Source: Bifiguratus adelaidae
Lineage: Eukaryota; Mucoromycota; Endogonomycetes; Endogonales
Direction: 5' to 3'
Assembly (NCBI GenBank): GCA_002261195.1
Contig: MVBO01000024.1
Location: forward strand, 62,001-126,000
DNA length: 64,000 nt
Positions 1 through 10,032 of this stretch are shown piece by piece. The translations under genes and the position numbers were made by a program. The notes beneath the pieces are model-generated. The model saw only the letters and a list, made by a program, of their open reading frames with translations. It was not told the origin of the DNA and ran no database searches. Position 1 is the stretch's first letter, and each line of letters begins with the position of its first letter.

Positions 1-30
1 CACAACACTTTAGCTCACTCCAGTTGACAG

Positions 31-535
31 GTTCTTGGCAGATCATGCCCTCTTGGAAAACCGTATCCTGACGAGACGAACGGCCTTGAACCCAGCATTT
101 ACACTTGGGTCGCCTCAGTCGCGCGATCCATCGCCCGAGCCTTCTTTCACAGAAGGCTACCTTCGCACCAGTCCGCACAAAAGCCCCACACCAACACAGT
201 CCCATAGCTATAGCCAGCCACTGGCATCAGGACATACCACACCTATACCCACTAATAGTAGATCTCCGACCAGAGTCATTAAGCCGAACCCATTGTCCTA
301 TAATTCCCAGCCCGCACCTTCCGCATCGACGTCATCCTCAAGGTTCTCGGCCTCCGACTCTTCACCTAGACCTGCCACACCCAATCAGAGATATCGCCTG
401 TTTTCCCGCGCTGGATATAAACAGGGTGACACATTCCATCATGTCAACTCAGACGGCCAAGAATTGATTGTTCGTATGACGAAAGCCAAAAATGACAATC
501 GAACAAGCCCACGCAAGCCATTGCCGAGGAAATAA
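31..535 (+). CDS. 3' terminal exon of a Ser/Pro-rich protein (5' part outside window)
   Basis: Open frame ending in TAA at 533-535. It is closed upstream by an in-frame TAG at 11-13, and a splice acceptor (TTGACAG, with AGCTCAC as a possible branch site) lies just inside the window, so this is read as the last exon of a larger gene. The visible 165 or so residues are low-complexity Ser/Pro/Thr with SP and TP motifs, as in disordered phosphorylated regions. The tail is more ordered, containing YRLFSRAGYKQGD and a basic Lys/Arg end. I do not recognise the family. The exact acceptor (23, 31 or 42) is uncertain. Confidence 0.55.
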
Positions 536-1054
536 GTCATGTAGATCCATGTATCATATAATAGAGAGACTTTATCCTTACAATCCCATGCTGCCAATAC
601 GATCCACCCCGCACTCAAATGCTTATGCAAGTGCAAATCTTGACGCGCATTGTCATGACGCTGTCATCTTGCTCATTGTACTCACTTTTGGTACATCTAG
701 AGTTTGTCGAACCAATGGGGAAGCGCTCGTGTGACGTCGCGGAGGATCCGACGGAACGCATGGCCAAGCTTCTCCTAACCAAAACAGAGCGGTTTCGCAA
801 GCAAATTTGATCTGCTATGAATTAAATGAATGAAAATTCCACGCGGGTTTCGCGAAAATTTAAGGTCCGGTATTATAAACCACAGTGGCTATGAAACAGG
901 CGACCAATCAGCCCTCAGACCATTGTTTCTGATCGCGCTGGGTCTAGAGCATACCCGTGTCTCGCGTGTTTTAGATGCCATTACCTTATGGACCCGAAAC
1001 CTACCCGTTCGGCCCTTCGCCACATGTTCTGAGACTTTCAGGTGTTGAATTTTA
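536..1054. other. Intergenic stretch, no gene seen
   Basis: Short open frames here overlap one another on both strands without family signal or consistent splice sites. It should contain the 3' UTR of the upstream gene and the promoter of the secreted protein at 1198. Confidence 0.5.
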
Positions 1055-1066
1055 CATATAAAAAGG
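1055..1066 (+). promoter_or_regulatory. TATA box of the secreted DPBB protein gene
   Basis: CATATAAAAAGG lies about 135 bp upstream of the ATG at 1198 and is followed by pyrimidine-rich sequence. A strong TATA and a CT/CA-rich leader fit a highly expressed secreted-protein gene. Start site inferred, not seen. Confidence 0.5.
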
Positions 1067-1197
1067 TGATGGTTCTCTCGAGTTCACCATTCAATTGTAT
1101 TTTCATATCCTTTGATAGGATCCCATTCCATTACTTTTATCTACTACATACATACTCTGAGTGTTCCCAACCCACACTTCCCTTACAAATTTTCAAT

Positions 1198-1578
1198 ATG
1201 ATGATGTTCAAGTCTGTCGTTGCTCTTCTCGTCGCCGCCGTCGCTGTCTCAGCGTCTCCCGTCAAGCGCTCCTTCTCTGGTGACGGTACCTACTACAACC
1301 CTTCCGTCGGTATGGGATCTTGCGGTCAAGTCCACCAAGACTCCGAATTGGTCTGCGCCTTGAATGCTCCTCAAATGGCTAACGGTGCCAACCCCAATTC
1401 AAACCCCAACTGCGGCAAGCAAATCGAGGTCACTGGTCCTAAGGGCTCCGTCAAAGTCACCATTGTTGACACTTGCCCTCCTTGTGTCTCCGGCTCCGTT
1501 GACTTGTCCCCCGCCGCTTTCGCCCAGATCGCCGATATGTCTGCCGGTCGTGTTCCCATCACGTGGAACTTTGTCTAA
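1198..1578 (+). CDS. Small secreted RlpA-like double-psi beta-barrel protein
   Basis: Intronless, 126 residues. Residues 1-20 form a signal peptide (FKSVVALLVAAVAVSAS), followed by PVKRS with a possible KR processing site. The rest is one RlpA-like/barwin-type double-psi beta-barrel: GDGTYYNP near the start, a central NCGKQIEV, VTIVDTCPPC with the conserved Asp, and DLSPAAFAQIAD near the end. These are hallmarks of fungal expansin-like and cerato-platanin-related small proteins, which act outside the cell on wall polysaccharides and usually lack hydrolase activity. The start is the first of three tandem ATGs (1198); codon use is C-rich, consistent with high expression. The carbohydrate-binding expansin domain is absent, so this is the short single-domain form. 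Confidence 0.9.
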   Translation: MMMFKSVVALLVAAVAVSASPVKRSFSGDGTYYNPSVGMGSCGQVHQDSELVCALNAPQMANGANPNSNPNCGKQIEVTGPKGSVKVTIVDTCPPCVSGSVDLSPAAFAQIADMSAGRVPITWNFV

Positions 1579-2041
1579 ATAGCAACTGCATCGATTTGTA
1601 CAGCGTGCCTGTCATGGCCAGACCTCTGGTTATTCTCACCTGGAGTGAGAAACTGATATCTTGTACATTGTCATGGCCACATAGTAGTAGAACCACGTTG
1701 TAATATATTATGGCAAAATGCGAATTGTCCTCAAGCATCCACACTTGCCTCTTTACCTTCTATCTTTCCATTTGATTGATTATTGGGTTCATTGCAATGG
1801 TATAATGATGATGACACTGAAGCGAAAAGTATTTTTTAGGCTGCTAGTGTATCGTACATCTGGCATTCTTCACCCCAGTCAAAGTTATTCTCATCGTTCT
1901 TCCCCACACTACACTGCTTCGGTGCTCGGTGCGCTAGATCAAATCTTGCGTAACATGAACAAACTATACCCAAAAGGTTGTCGAAGAGCACATGGTGGGT
2001 ATACATCATATGCAATAACAAGTATACTACATACACGTCTT
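1579..2041. other. Intergenic stretch between convergent genes
   Basis: Holds the 3' ends of the DPBB gene (+) and guanine deaminase (-). Nothing else with coding signal; open frames here are fragments without splice logic. Confidence 0.5.
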
Positions 2042-3582
2042 CTATTGAGCATATCCAGCTACACAACGACCACCAACAAACACCTTGGCCAAGTTACGTT
2101 CATCACCATTGTACAAGAACTTTTCAAAAGCTGAAAGAGTGGAGTCATGAGGGAACAAGTCAACGGGCGTTTCGGGCGCATCTAAGTCCACCAGAAGCGC
2201 GTCAAAGCTCTTTCCAACTTCGAAATTACCAAGCGTATTCTCTTGCCCGACAACTTGGGCACCGCCCAGGGTAGCCAGATAGACAACCTCAGGCATAGAG
2301 AGGACCCTGTAGGCATCGCCTTTACCTTCAGCGGCCGCCATAATCTTGCGTGTCTTGGAAGCCATCAAGGTCATGCGAATGGCATCCAGCATGGAGGGTT
2401 TGAAGCCGCCAGCAACATCGGTGCCCAGACCAACCTTGATGCCAGCGTCAAGGAGACGTCTCACATCGCAAACACCAGAGTGAAGTGAAAAGTTGGAGTT
2501 CGGACAGTGCGACACAGCTGCTCCGGCCTTCTTGATCATTTGAATCTCGTCGTCGCTCAAATGGACACAGTGAGCCATGATGGTTTGGTGATTGAGAAGC
2601 TTGTGATTGGCATAGATACCAGTGTAATGACCGTGCCCGGGATGAAGTTTGTTAGTAAACTCGATCTCGTTCAAATTTTCAGATAGATGAGATTGAATGG
2701 GAAGGTTGTGCTGGGCAGCAATGGAACCCAAATCGGACATGAGTTTGGAGGAGCAGGTGATGGCAAAACGAGGTGTGATGATAGGAGTGACATGACGTGG
2801 GGCGGACCCCGCAGTAGACTGTTTGATGTTCCCTTCCTTGGAGAGTGCGTATTCGACAAAGTCCAAGGTGGCCTTGAGACTCTCGTCCGTCGTTTCAATG
2901 TAATAGTCAGGGGCATTCTGATCCATGTTGACCTTTCCTACATATCCACGCTGACCCTTCTCGTAAAGGATGTCGACTAGAAGCTTGCAGGCTTCCAAAT
3001 GGATCGTTCCATACCATGAGACCATGGTAGAACCATTGTTGAGGAAGCGAGTGACGGCCTTGGTGTAGGCGGACTTTGCATATTCGGTAGAGGAGAACTC
3101 GGCTTCGCGTGGGAAGGTGTAAGTATTAAGCCAGTCTAGGAGAGGAAGATCCATGCCAGTTCCCATGAACACGTATTGAGGGGCATGCTAACATCGGATC
3201 GATAAGCACATGACCTTCAGTAACATCGCAGAGACTTACGGCGTGAGTGTCAATCAGACCAGGCATGAAGAATTGTTTGTCCTGCAAGGTGATGACCTGA
3301 AAAGACACGTTTTATGAGTTATCAGATTCTCGCGACTTTTTGATCTCTCACCTCATGCTCAGCATTGGCGCACCCGTTGGCTTCAAGGATTTTATGGAGA
3401 GTGGCAGCATTTATGGACGCAACATTTCGCTCCACAAGTCGGATGATACCTTGTGCGTCAACACCTACAAGTGCCCTGTCGGCAACTTCTAGTTCGGACA
3501 AGGATTTTGAGTGAATAAAGGTGCCGTGATATAGAGTGATATCCACAGTTGAGTGACTGGAAGCATCGCGTTGAGCTGGCAT
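2042..3582 (-). CDS. GUD1: Guanine deaminase
   Basis: Three exons: 3352-3582, 3240-3296, 2042-3187 (introns of 55 and 52 nt), giving 477 residues, close to the usual fungal length. It hydrolyses guanine to xanthine and ammonia in purine salvage; cytosolic zinc amidohydrolase. The metal motif is split by the second intron: PGLIDTHA in exon 2 joins HAPQY in exon 3, rebuilding the HxH pair followed by the guanine-deaminase signature LLDWLNTYTFP. Further ligands appear as QSHLSEN, AHCVHL and the late GLGTDVAGG. Start chosen at ATG 3582 (MPAQRD), the last in-frame ATG before the conserved region; upstream ATGs lie in a poorly supported stretch. Confidence 0.95.
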
Positions 3583-4130
3583 GTTGAGAGCGTGCGCAGA
3601 AGACAAGCGAACGTGATAAGGAAACGTCTTCCGTGGACGATAGCAAGAGTTTATAACTCTGGCTTTGAGTGCATGGATTACGTCACGTGATTCGGCAAGT
3701 TGACCGGATCCAGAAAATCTCACCTGCCGGCGACGTCACCGACCATGGCCGAGGTAACCCAAGGGAGTGTGCTTTAAGGTTTTCAGCCAAAGGGCCTTCC
3801 GTCAAGCTCACATTTCGCTAAAATACTATACAATGGCATGTATAATTCTCAAACGACATTGTGGAGTAGCTTGTGAGCGTGTGTGAACGTGTTGGCTTCA
3901 TCTCATGCCCGAAGACTCAGTTATGCCGCAGTCCATTTGTTCTCAGCTAACGGCGCTTGAGCCGTACGATCTCCGTTTTGACTTCCATGTTTCATGTATT
4001 GGCCTTGTCGATATCCTTGAAACCAAGACACGCCAACATTGAGAGCAATAAGGGTTTCATTGTACATTTGCGCTACAAGTACAGAGTCTCTAGGGAGAGG
4101 AAGACTATATCGAGACCGTATAGATCTAAT
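3583..4130. other. Intergenic stretch between two minus-strand genes
   Basis: Promoter side of guanine deaminase and 3' flank of PEX5. No RNA gene, repeat or supported ORF seen. Confidence 0.5.
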
Positions 4131-6114
4131 TTAAAACTCGAACTCTCCACGGAACTGATTAAGATCACTTCCGTCAACGGCCAAGTCGGCCAAATCACGA
4201 CGATCCTATGAGAAAAAGATTAATCAATTGCGATGGACGCGGTCCAGAAAACCGCTTACCATCATGCTAAAGGTCTTCCTTAGCGTCGACCATAAATTCG
4301 CGCTGATGTTGACACCTTCTTCCTCTAGTCCACCTTCATCTCGGACCTTATGCATGGATATAGCCGATAACAAATGCTCAGCCGCTTCCTGATAGCAGCC
4401 AATATTGATGCAGCTGACTCCCAGGTTATATCGAGCGCGCACAAAGCTCGGTTTAATCTCGAGTGCCTTGTGATATGCTTCAATAGCATCTTCTGATCGT
4501 CCAGAATTTGCCAGTGTTGCACCCAATCGGTTCCACAATAGATAGTCCTGCGGCCGCCCTTTCAAACTAGCCACAAAACAATCAACAGCCTTCTCATAAT
4601 CACCACTACCATAGAACAAGACACCGAGACCAACTTGAACATCTGGATCCATCGCATCGTCTGGAGCTGAACGGACTTGCTTGAGAAACAGCTCTGTTAC
4701 TCGGTCATGTGTCTCATATTGAGACATGGATATAGGACGGTCCGTAGGAGCGTCGACTTGTGGACCATACTTCGCGGTGATCCATTTCTCGAGTGTCAAG
4801 TACGCGGCATGATCGTACGATTCGTTGGTATAGCTGACAGCGAGAGCCTAAAAGATCCACATTAATATGTTTTGGTTTTCCCGTAAGTGCATTATGTTCC
4901 TACCATGAGAGCAGCCAAATTTGTTGGATCTAATCGTATGGCCTGTTCCAGCGCCTGAATCGCGGGCTCTTCCTTCTCGTTCTGCGCTTGTGTGGTTCCA
5001 AGGTATTGCCACGCCTCTGCATTTTCTTGATCCTTTTGTACGGCTGCCTCAAATGCCAAAGCGGCGTCGCTCAGAGATCCATTTTCTTGAATGATATTTA
5101 GACCGGCGATCATGGGGGTAGGATGTGATAGATATGGATTTTTGGGTTCAAATTTGTAAGGTCCGAGGTCCGGCTTGAAGAAGTTAATGTCGTCCTTCAT
5201 TGTATTCGAAAATTCGGCGAATTCGTCTTCCCAGTCTGCTGTATCGAGTCCATCTGTGCCATCCTGAAGACCTTGCCAGATATTGTCAAACTCGCTGAAT
5301 AATTTGCTGTCTTCCGCTGCGGACGCCTCCTCGATTTTGGCAGCTATCTCGTCATCCGTTTCGGTCTTTGGCGCATCGAAAGCAGCGAATTGCTCCTCCC
5401 ATGACACATTGTTGCCCAGTATTGGTTCAGTAGCCTTCTCTTTACCTTTGCCTTGCGCAAGAACATAATCGGAGGCCCAGTCGAAATGTTTCTGAAATGC
5501 TGCTTCAAACTCTGGTCCAAAATGATGCTGAGCGTGAATCGGTCCTTCAGCCTGGCTCCTGAAGTCGTCTACCCAGCCACCGTGATTCATCTGACCTCGT
5601 TGAAAAGCCTCCTCCATAGCCGCTTCTTCCGAAGGCCCCAATTCCCAAATCCGTGGACCATTTATCCTATGATTCTCGAATTCCCCGGCCCAATCGCCAT
5701 GCGGGGAAGGGGTATGTATAGCCTCAAGCTCTGCCCGAACTTCATCAAATCGGAAGCCAGATGGACTCGATGTCCCCCGTTGCTCCTGTGCGAAAAACTC
5801 GTCCAACATCTAAGCCAACTGTTGAATGCCACGTTTCATCGAGGAATGCCACGAACATCATACCTTTTGGTCAGCAGGTCCGACGGGTTGCTGTCTGCCA
5901 GTACGCATCTATACACCTTGAGCGTTAGTCAACCGTGAGATTTCAGCCAGAATATATTCATTCAACTTACCGAGGGAACCGGAGACCGCATTGAACCTTG
6001 CTGAAGGCGATCACGCTGAAGCGACTTGTCTTCAGAGAACTGCTTTGTCAATTGCAGCATCGGGTTGGATCCCGTAGAGCAGTCAGCTCCAGTAACCATG
6101 CTTTGGAATGCCAT
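4131..6114 (-). CDS. PEX5: Peroxisomal targeting signal 1 receptor Pex5
   Basis: Five exons: 5971-6114, 5864-5908, 4904-5809, 4260-4847, 4131-4205; 585 residues with all phases closing. It recognises C-terminal SKL-type signals in the cytosol and delivers matrix proteins to the peroxisomal docking complex. The N-terminus has the conserved cysteine (Cys12, in TGADCSTGSNP) used for ubiquitin-dependent recycling, followed by QLTKQFSEDKSLQRDR. The middle carries several Pex14/Pex13-binding WxxxF/Y motifs (WAGEF, WVDDF, WASDY, WEEQF, WEDEF). The C-terminal half is TPR repeats, including LEQAIRLDPTNLAALM and YHKALEIKPSFVRARYNLG. The last short exon supplies DRRDLADLA and the QFRGEFEF terminus typical of fungal Pex5. 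Confidence 0.96.
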
Positions 6115-6297
6115 GGAGTCAAGATGTTACCCAGTAAACGTGGGGCAACAAAGCAGGATTTCGTAAGCGAAGGCAAAGAGTGTGAAAATTGCCTAGCAGC
6201 TGCCCTACAAATTACGGCACTAACCCTGATCTCTCACGTGACATACACGTGAAGCTGGCAAACTATAATTTACTGTTAAAATTTGCAATCAGCAAGC

Positions 6298-6370
6298 GGT
6301 CTTGTGGCCAAATTGGAAAGGCATCTGACTACGAATCAGGAGATTGCAGGTTCGAGCCCTGCCAAGATCA
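6298..6370 (+). tRNA. tRNA-Arg (anticodon ACG)
   Basis: 73-nt cloverleaf: acceptor GGTCTTG pairs with CAAGATC (one G-T wobble), discriminator A. The anticodon stem-loop TCTGA-CTACGAA-TCAGG has ACG at 6331-6333 (A34 read as inosine). The T-arm GCAGG-TTCGAGC-CCTGC is intact, with A box (TGGCCAAATTGG) and B box (GGTTCGAGCCC). No intron. It lies head-to-head with PEX5. Confidence 0.95.
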
Positions 6371-6371
6371 C

Positions 6372-6377
6372 TTTTTT
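6372..6377 (+). terminator. RNA polymerase III T-run terminator
   Basis: Six T residues starting two bases after the tRNA-Arg discriminator base. Confidence 0.85.
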
Positions 6378-6817
6378 GTCGGCAGCTTCGGAGTTTGTTC
6401 CGCGCGCAGTGTTGGACCCGGAGTGCAGTATCGTGGTATGCCAGTCACTCAGCACCATGCCATGTCCTGATAGATGTGATGTGTAGATGTTGATATCATC
6501 AGTTTCCACCCGAACGCCTTTTGGGAAAGTATTCCCAAAGAGGAATGGTTACCTTAAGCCGACAACTCGGGTTCTGAAAGACAAAATAGGGGAACTGCTC
6601 GGACAAGGGCATAGTACACTTGTTGCTCTCGGTCGTTTTATCTACTTGCGCTTGCTTGTAAGCCATTGTTTCTGTCCTTCAAACGCAAAGAATATTTGGT
6701 TAGAATCTTGCCTCACTGTTATTAGTCGACCGCTTTTCACTCTATTGTATCCTTTCTGTTGTTTCGGGGTATCGGTCACCTTGTTCATCTTGCTTCACCA
6801 CTCATCTCGACCTCATC
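6378..6817 (+). promoter_or_regulatory. Upstream region of the BAR-SH3 gene
   Basis: No coding signal. The last 150 bases are CT-rich on the plus strand (promoter/5' UTR-like) before the ATG at 6818. No distinct TATA box seen. Confidence 0.4.
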
Positions 6818-8933
6818 ATGAAGTCACTGGGCAAGTTCAAGGTATGGGGCGATAGCAAGTCGGCGAATGCAAAGAATGCAAACACAACGGACGAGTTTCG
6901 TCGTATGCAACAAGAAATACACCAGCGGGCGGATGGATTACAAAAAGTTCACCAGGCAGCGATTGTGTATTATCGTCAACTCGAGAAGCGCAAGCCTAAT
7001 CCCGAGGATGGCAAGAAGTTACCCGTCGTGGAAGGTTTGGGAACATGTTGGAGCGCTTATAGTATTTCATTTCCGTCGGATTCACCGTTTGGTATGTTGC
7101 TTTGTCTTGCCACGTTTCACACTTTGTACAGATCTTTAATCATGTCCATTTGTCTTGTGTAGCGAGTGCGCTATCCGAAATGGGACGTACGCATGAGCGC
7201 ATGGGTGCCTTGCAGTTGGAGTTTGCGAGAGCCTTCAAGGAAGGCTTCCTGGATAAGCTTGAAGTGGCAGTGGCAGACATGAAGGAGTACCAGGTAAGTC
7301 AAGCAAGCTAGATGCTTGGCACGGTATTCAACAGATTCTATCAGGCGCTGTGCAAAAAATTGGAATCACGCCGATCTGATCTTGAAAGCAAGACCACCAA
7401 ATTGCAAAAAGCCAAGAAGGAAAATCCACAGCTGGAGCAGGATCTTCTTCTTGCTCGCCAAAAGTTTGAAGAAACCGAGGAAGATGTGGGTAATAAGATG
7501 CGGTACATCTTGGAATGCGAGGTATGTGTGGCTGAAACAGGCAATATGACGGCTTTTTGACTGCCATAATGCGACCTTTAGGAGCAATATCACCACGAAC
7601 TGACTTCACTGGTCAATGAGGAGATCAACTACTACAGATCCGTCACCTCAGTACTAGAAAGCTTAGTACAGTCATGGCCAGAGGCACAGGGCCAATCGTT
7701 GGTACCTCAAAGACCTGTTTTGAACACTCAACTGTCCAAATCTTCCACAATCTCGAAGCCGTCCTTCTTGGGAGGCAAGAAGACCAGCCCGGCAGTGACA
7801 CCGGGAGCGAGGATCAGCAATCCTTACACTCACGGAAGCGGTGAAGACACCGATGACGATTATTTTGGAAACGGCAAACGGATGTCCGGGGCCACTACAC
7901 CCGACCGAACGAGCACTTACTCTCGATCCAACAGTACCAGTTACAGCCAACCGAGCACGTCAGGCTATGGCAGCCTTCGTGGCATGTCTCGAACGGGAAG
8001 CACCACCGAATTCGGTAATGCGATCGGTGGAATGTCTGGAATAACGATAGCAAAACGTGCTCCTAGCCAAGGTTCTCTTAGAAGCTCGGGCGAAGATAGG
8101 TCCTCAGCCTCACGAAGACGTATGTATTGCTTGTGATTTTGGCACGCAGATCGCTCATTGATGTTACTCTAGCTTCCGTGGCCCCGAGAAAGCAGGTCAA
8201 AGCCTTGTTCGATTTCGATGCCACAAATTCCGACGAGCTTTCCTTTGCAATGGATGAGATTATCACTGTCGTGGAAGAAATTGACGCCGGATGGTGGCGT
8301 GGTGAGGTTACAGACTCTGATGGCACTGTTCACTCTGGCATATTCCCTGTCAACTACACAGAAGAGGTTGCGCCGGCGCTGCCACCGATGCCAAAGCGTC
8401 CAGGAACTGCGTCCAGGACTCCAAGCGTTGGTTCTTACCATCAGACTTCTACTGATGATCCAAAAACGTATATTGATCACACCATTCACGAGCATGACGA
8501 GGAGCATGAGGACTCTCCATTCAACGATCTGCCTTCCGAGGCACCTCGCGCTCCTTCTGCCAATTTCCGGAAGACTTCAAGCACATACTTGCCCGTCAAC
8601 ATGCCGGCTCAATCCTCATCGTTCAAAACATCGAATTCCATAGCTACTCTAAATGGAAAGCGCGCAGCTCCTCCGCCTCCACCTTCAGCTGCGTCCCGCC
8701 CTACCATGCGCACTTCACGATCTGCTCAGTCCGTCTCTTCATCCACCTTCCCCCGCTCACGAGGCAATTCTTTCGGTTCCAGTGGTGGTACCGGAGGATG
8801 GTCAAATGTTGGTGGGGAGATGCAATCCGCTACTCAAGTGGACGCTGGCTCCTGTGGAGAGTGCGGATGCAATGATTATTCCCCAAATCTGTTCAAGAAA
8901 GGTCACTGTAACAATTGCTTTCACAAGCATTAG
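6818..8933 (+). CDS. BAR-SH3 membrane-remodelling/actin protein with Cys/His tail
   Basis: Five exons: 6818-7091, 7163-7293, 7345-7521, 7582-8119, 8173-8933; 626 residues. The first 230 residues are helical and charged with conserved-looking stretches (VHQAAIVYYRQLEKRK, ALCKKLESRRSDLESK, NEEINYYRSV), matching a BAR domain as in fungal endophilin/amphiphysin relatives that bend membranes in endocytosis. A Ser/Thr-rich linker follows. An SH3 domain lies near residues 383-440: VKALFDFDA, then GWWRGEV and GIFPVNY. A second disordered region with poly-Pro precedes a C-terminal Cys/His motif (CGECGC...CNNCFHKH, about residues 600-626) that could bind zinc. Family inferred from domain order. Confidence 0.88.
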
Positions 8934-9021
8934 GATTCCCTGTACATCAATGTCATGTATACTCTTGATAAATACTGAAAAGCATGTCTTCACTCCGTAT
9001 ATCGGAGAACCATGCAAACCG

Positions 9022-9798
9022 CTATTCAATGGTCGCGTTTACAAAATCTGTACAATCGACAACAAAGCCGTAACTTCTACCAACGTTATACAGAACCGTC
9101 TCCAATGCTCCAGTAGGTGAGGTTGTCGCCGTACAGTCACCCAACAAGACACAATCAAACCCGATGCAATGAGCGTCCTGCAAGGTACCCATCACACATT
9201 GATCAGCGTTCACACCAGCAAAGAAGCACGTTCGTACGCCCATTGAATCCAAGAGTTGCTTCAAACCGCCATCGGTTCCCCAGAACCCAGACGTTCTGTT
9301 CTTGTGCACCCACTGTTCGTGAGGCAATTGTTCCAATCCATCAATCAATTGGGCATTCCAGGTATTCCGCATCAACAATCGTCCCATGCCGTCACCCAAA
9401 TCCCAGCCAAATCCGCCCTGACCCCCATCTTCGCGGGCAAAACTTCGCTCCACCGTGGCCGGCAGTCCTCCCGCCGCGACCTCTTGTTCGGTCAAGCCCC
9501 AGTTGACCCATATCACATGCATGCCTAGCTTGCGCGCATGATCCACTGCTTTGGCGACCGAGTCGACGAGACCGGCCTTCGGAGTTCGACCAAGTCGGGG
9601 TGATAGAAAGAAATTCTGCATGTCGATAACGAGCAACGCGGAGAGTGAGGGTGCAATCTTGATGGATGCAGACGTTGTTTTGAGGAATAGGGACGGGATA
9701 GTATCGCGGGTGAGATCATAGTGAGTAGGTGTGAGCACCCACTGGTTTCCTGGTGGTCCGAAGCGACGGAGTTCCTGGGCGTCCGTGGTAGTCAACAT
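9022..9798 (-). CDS. Isochorismatase-family (cysteine) hydrolase
   Basis: Intronless, 258 residues, starting at ATG 9798 (MLTTTDAQEL). The isochorismatase fold is clear: LLVIDMQNFF carries the catalytic Asp, VHKNRTSGFWGT the Lys region, and FFAGVNADQCVMGT the nucleophilic Cys, followed by DCTATTSP. Family members hydrolyse amides or esters such as nicotinamide, ureidoacrylate or isochorismate; the N-terminal extension (about 55 residues before the Asp) is typical of fungal cytosolic relatives of unknown substrate. It converges on the BAR-SH3 gene with 88 bp between stops. Substrate not assignable from sequence alone. Confidence 0.9.
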   Translation of the reverse strand: MLTTTDAQELRRFGPPGNQWVLTPTHYDLTRDTIPSLFLKTTSASIKIAPSLSALLVIDMQNFFLSPRLGRTPKAGLVDSVAKAVDHARKLGMHVIWVNWGLTEQEVAAGGLPATVERSFAREDGGQGGFGWDLGDGMGRLLMRNTWNAQLIDGLEQLPHEQWVHKNRTSGFWGTDGGLKQLLDSMGVRTCFFAGVNADQCVMGTLQDAHCIGFDCVLLGDCTATTSPTGALETVLYNVGRSYGFVVDCTDFVNATIE

Positions 9799-10032
9799 GG
9801 TTTGGTTATCCTGGTGTAGCAAGATAATTTCGGACACCCTTTTATGGAACAAAGGCAGCAATAGGGCACGTGAGAAGTGTTGCGGATCATTGCGGGTGTG
9901 ACGATGACAAGCTTCGCTAAAGAATGCTTTTCCTTTTCTTTAGGAGGCATTAATGCCGAACAAACAAACATGGCAGAAAACACAATGGAAGCAATGACTA
10001 TAGTAAACGAGTTGAAGCCAAGATATGGGGCC

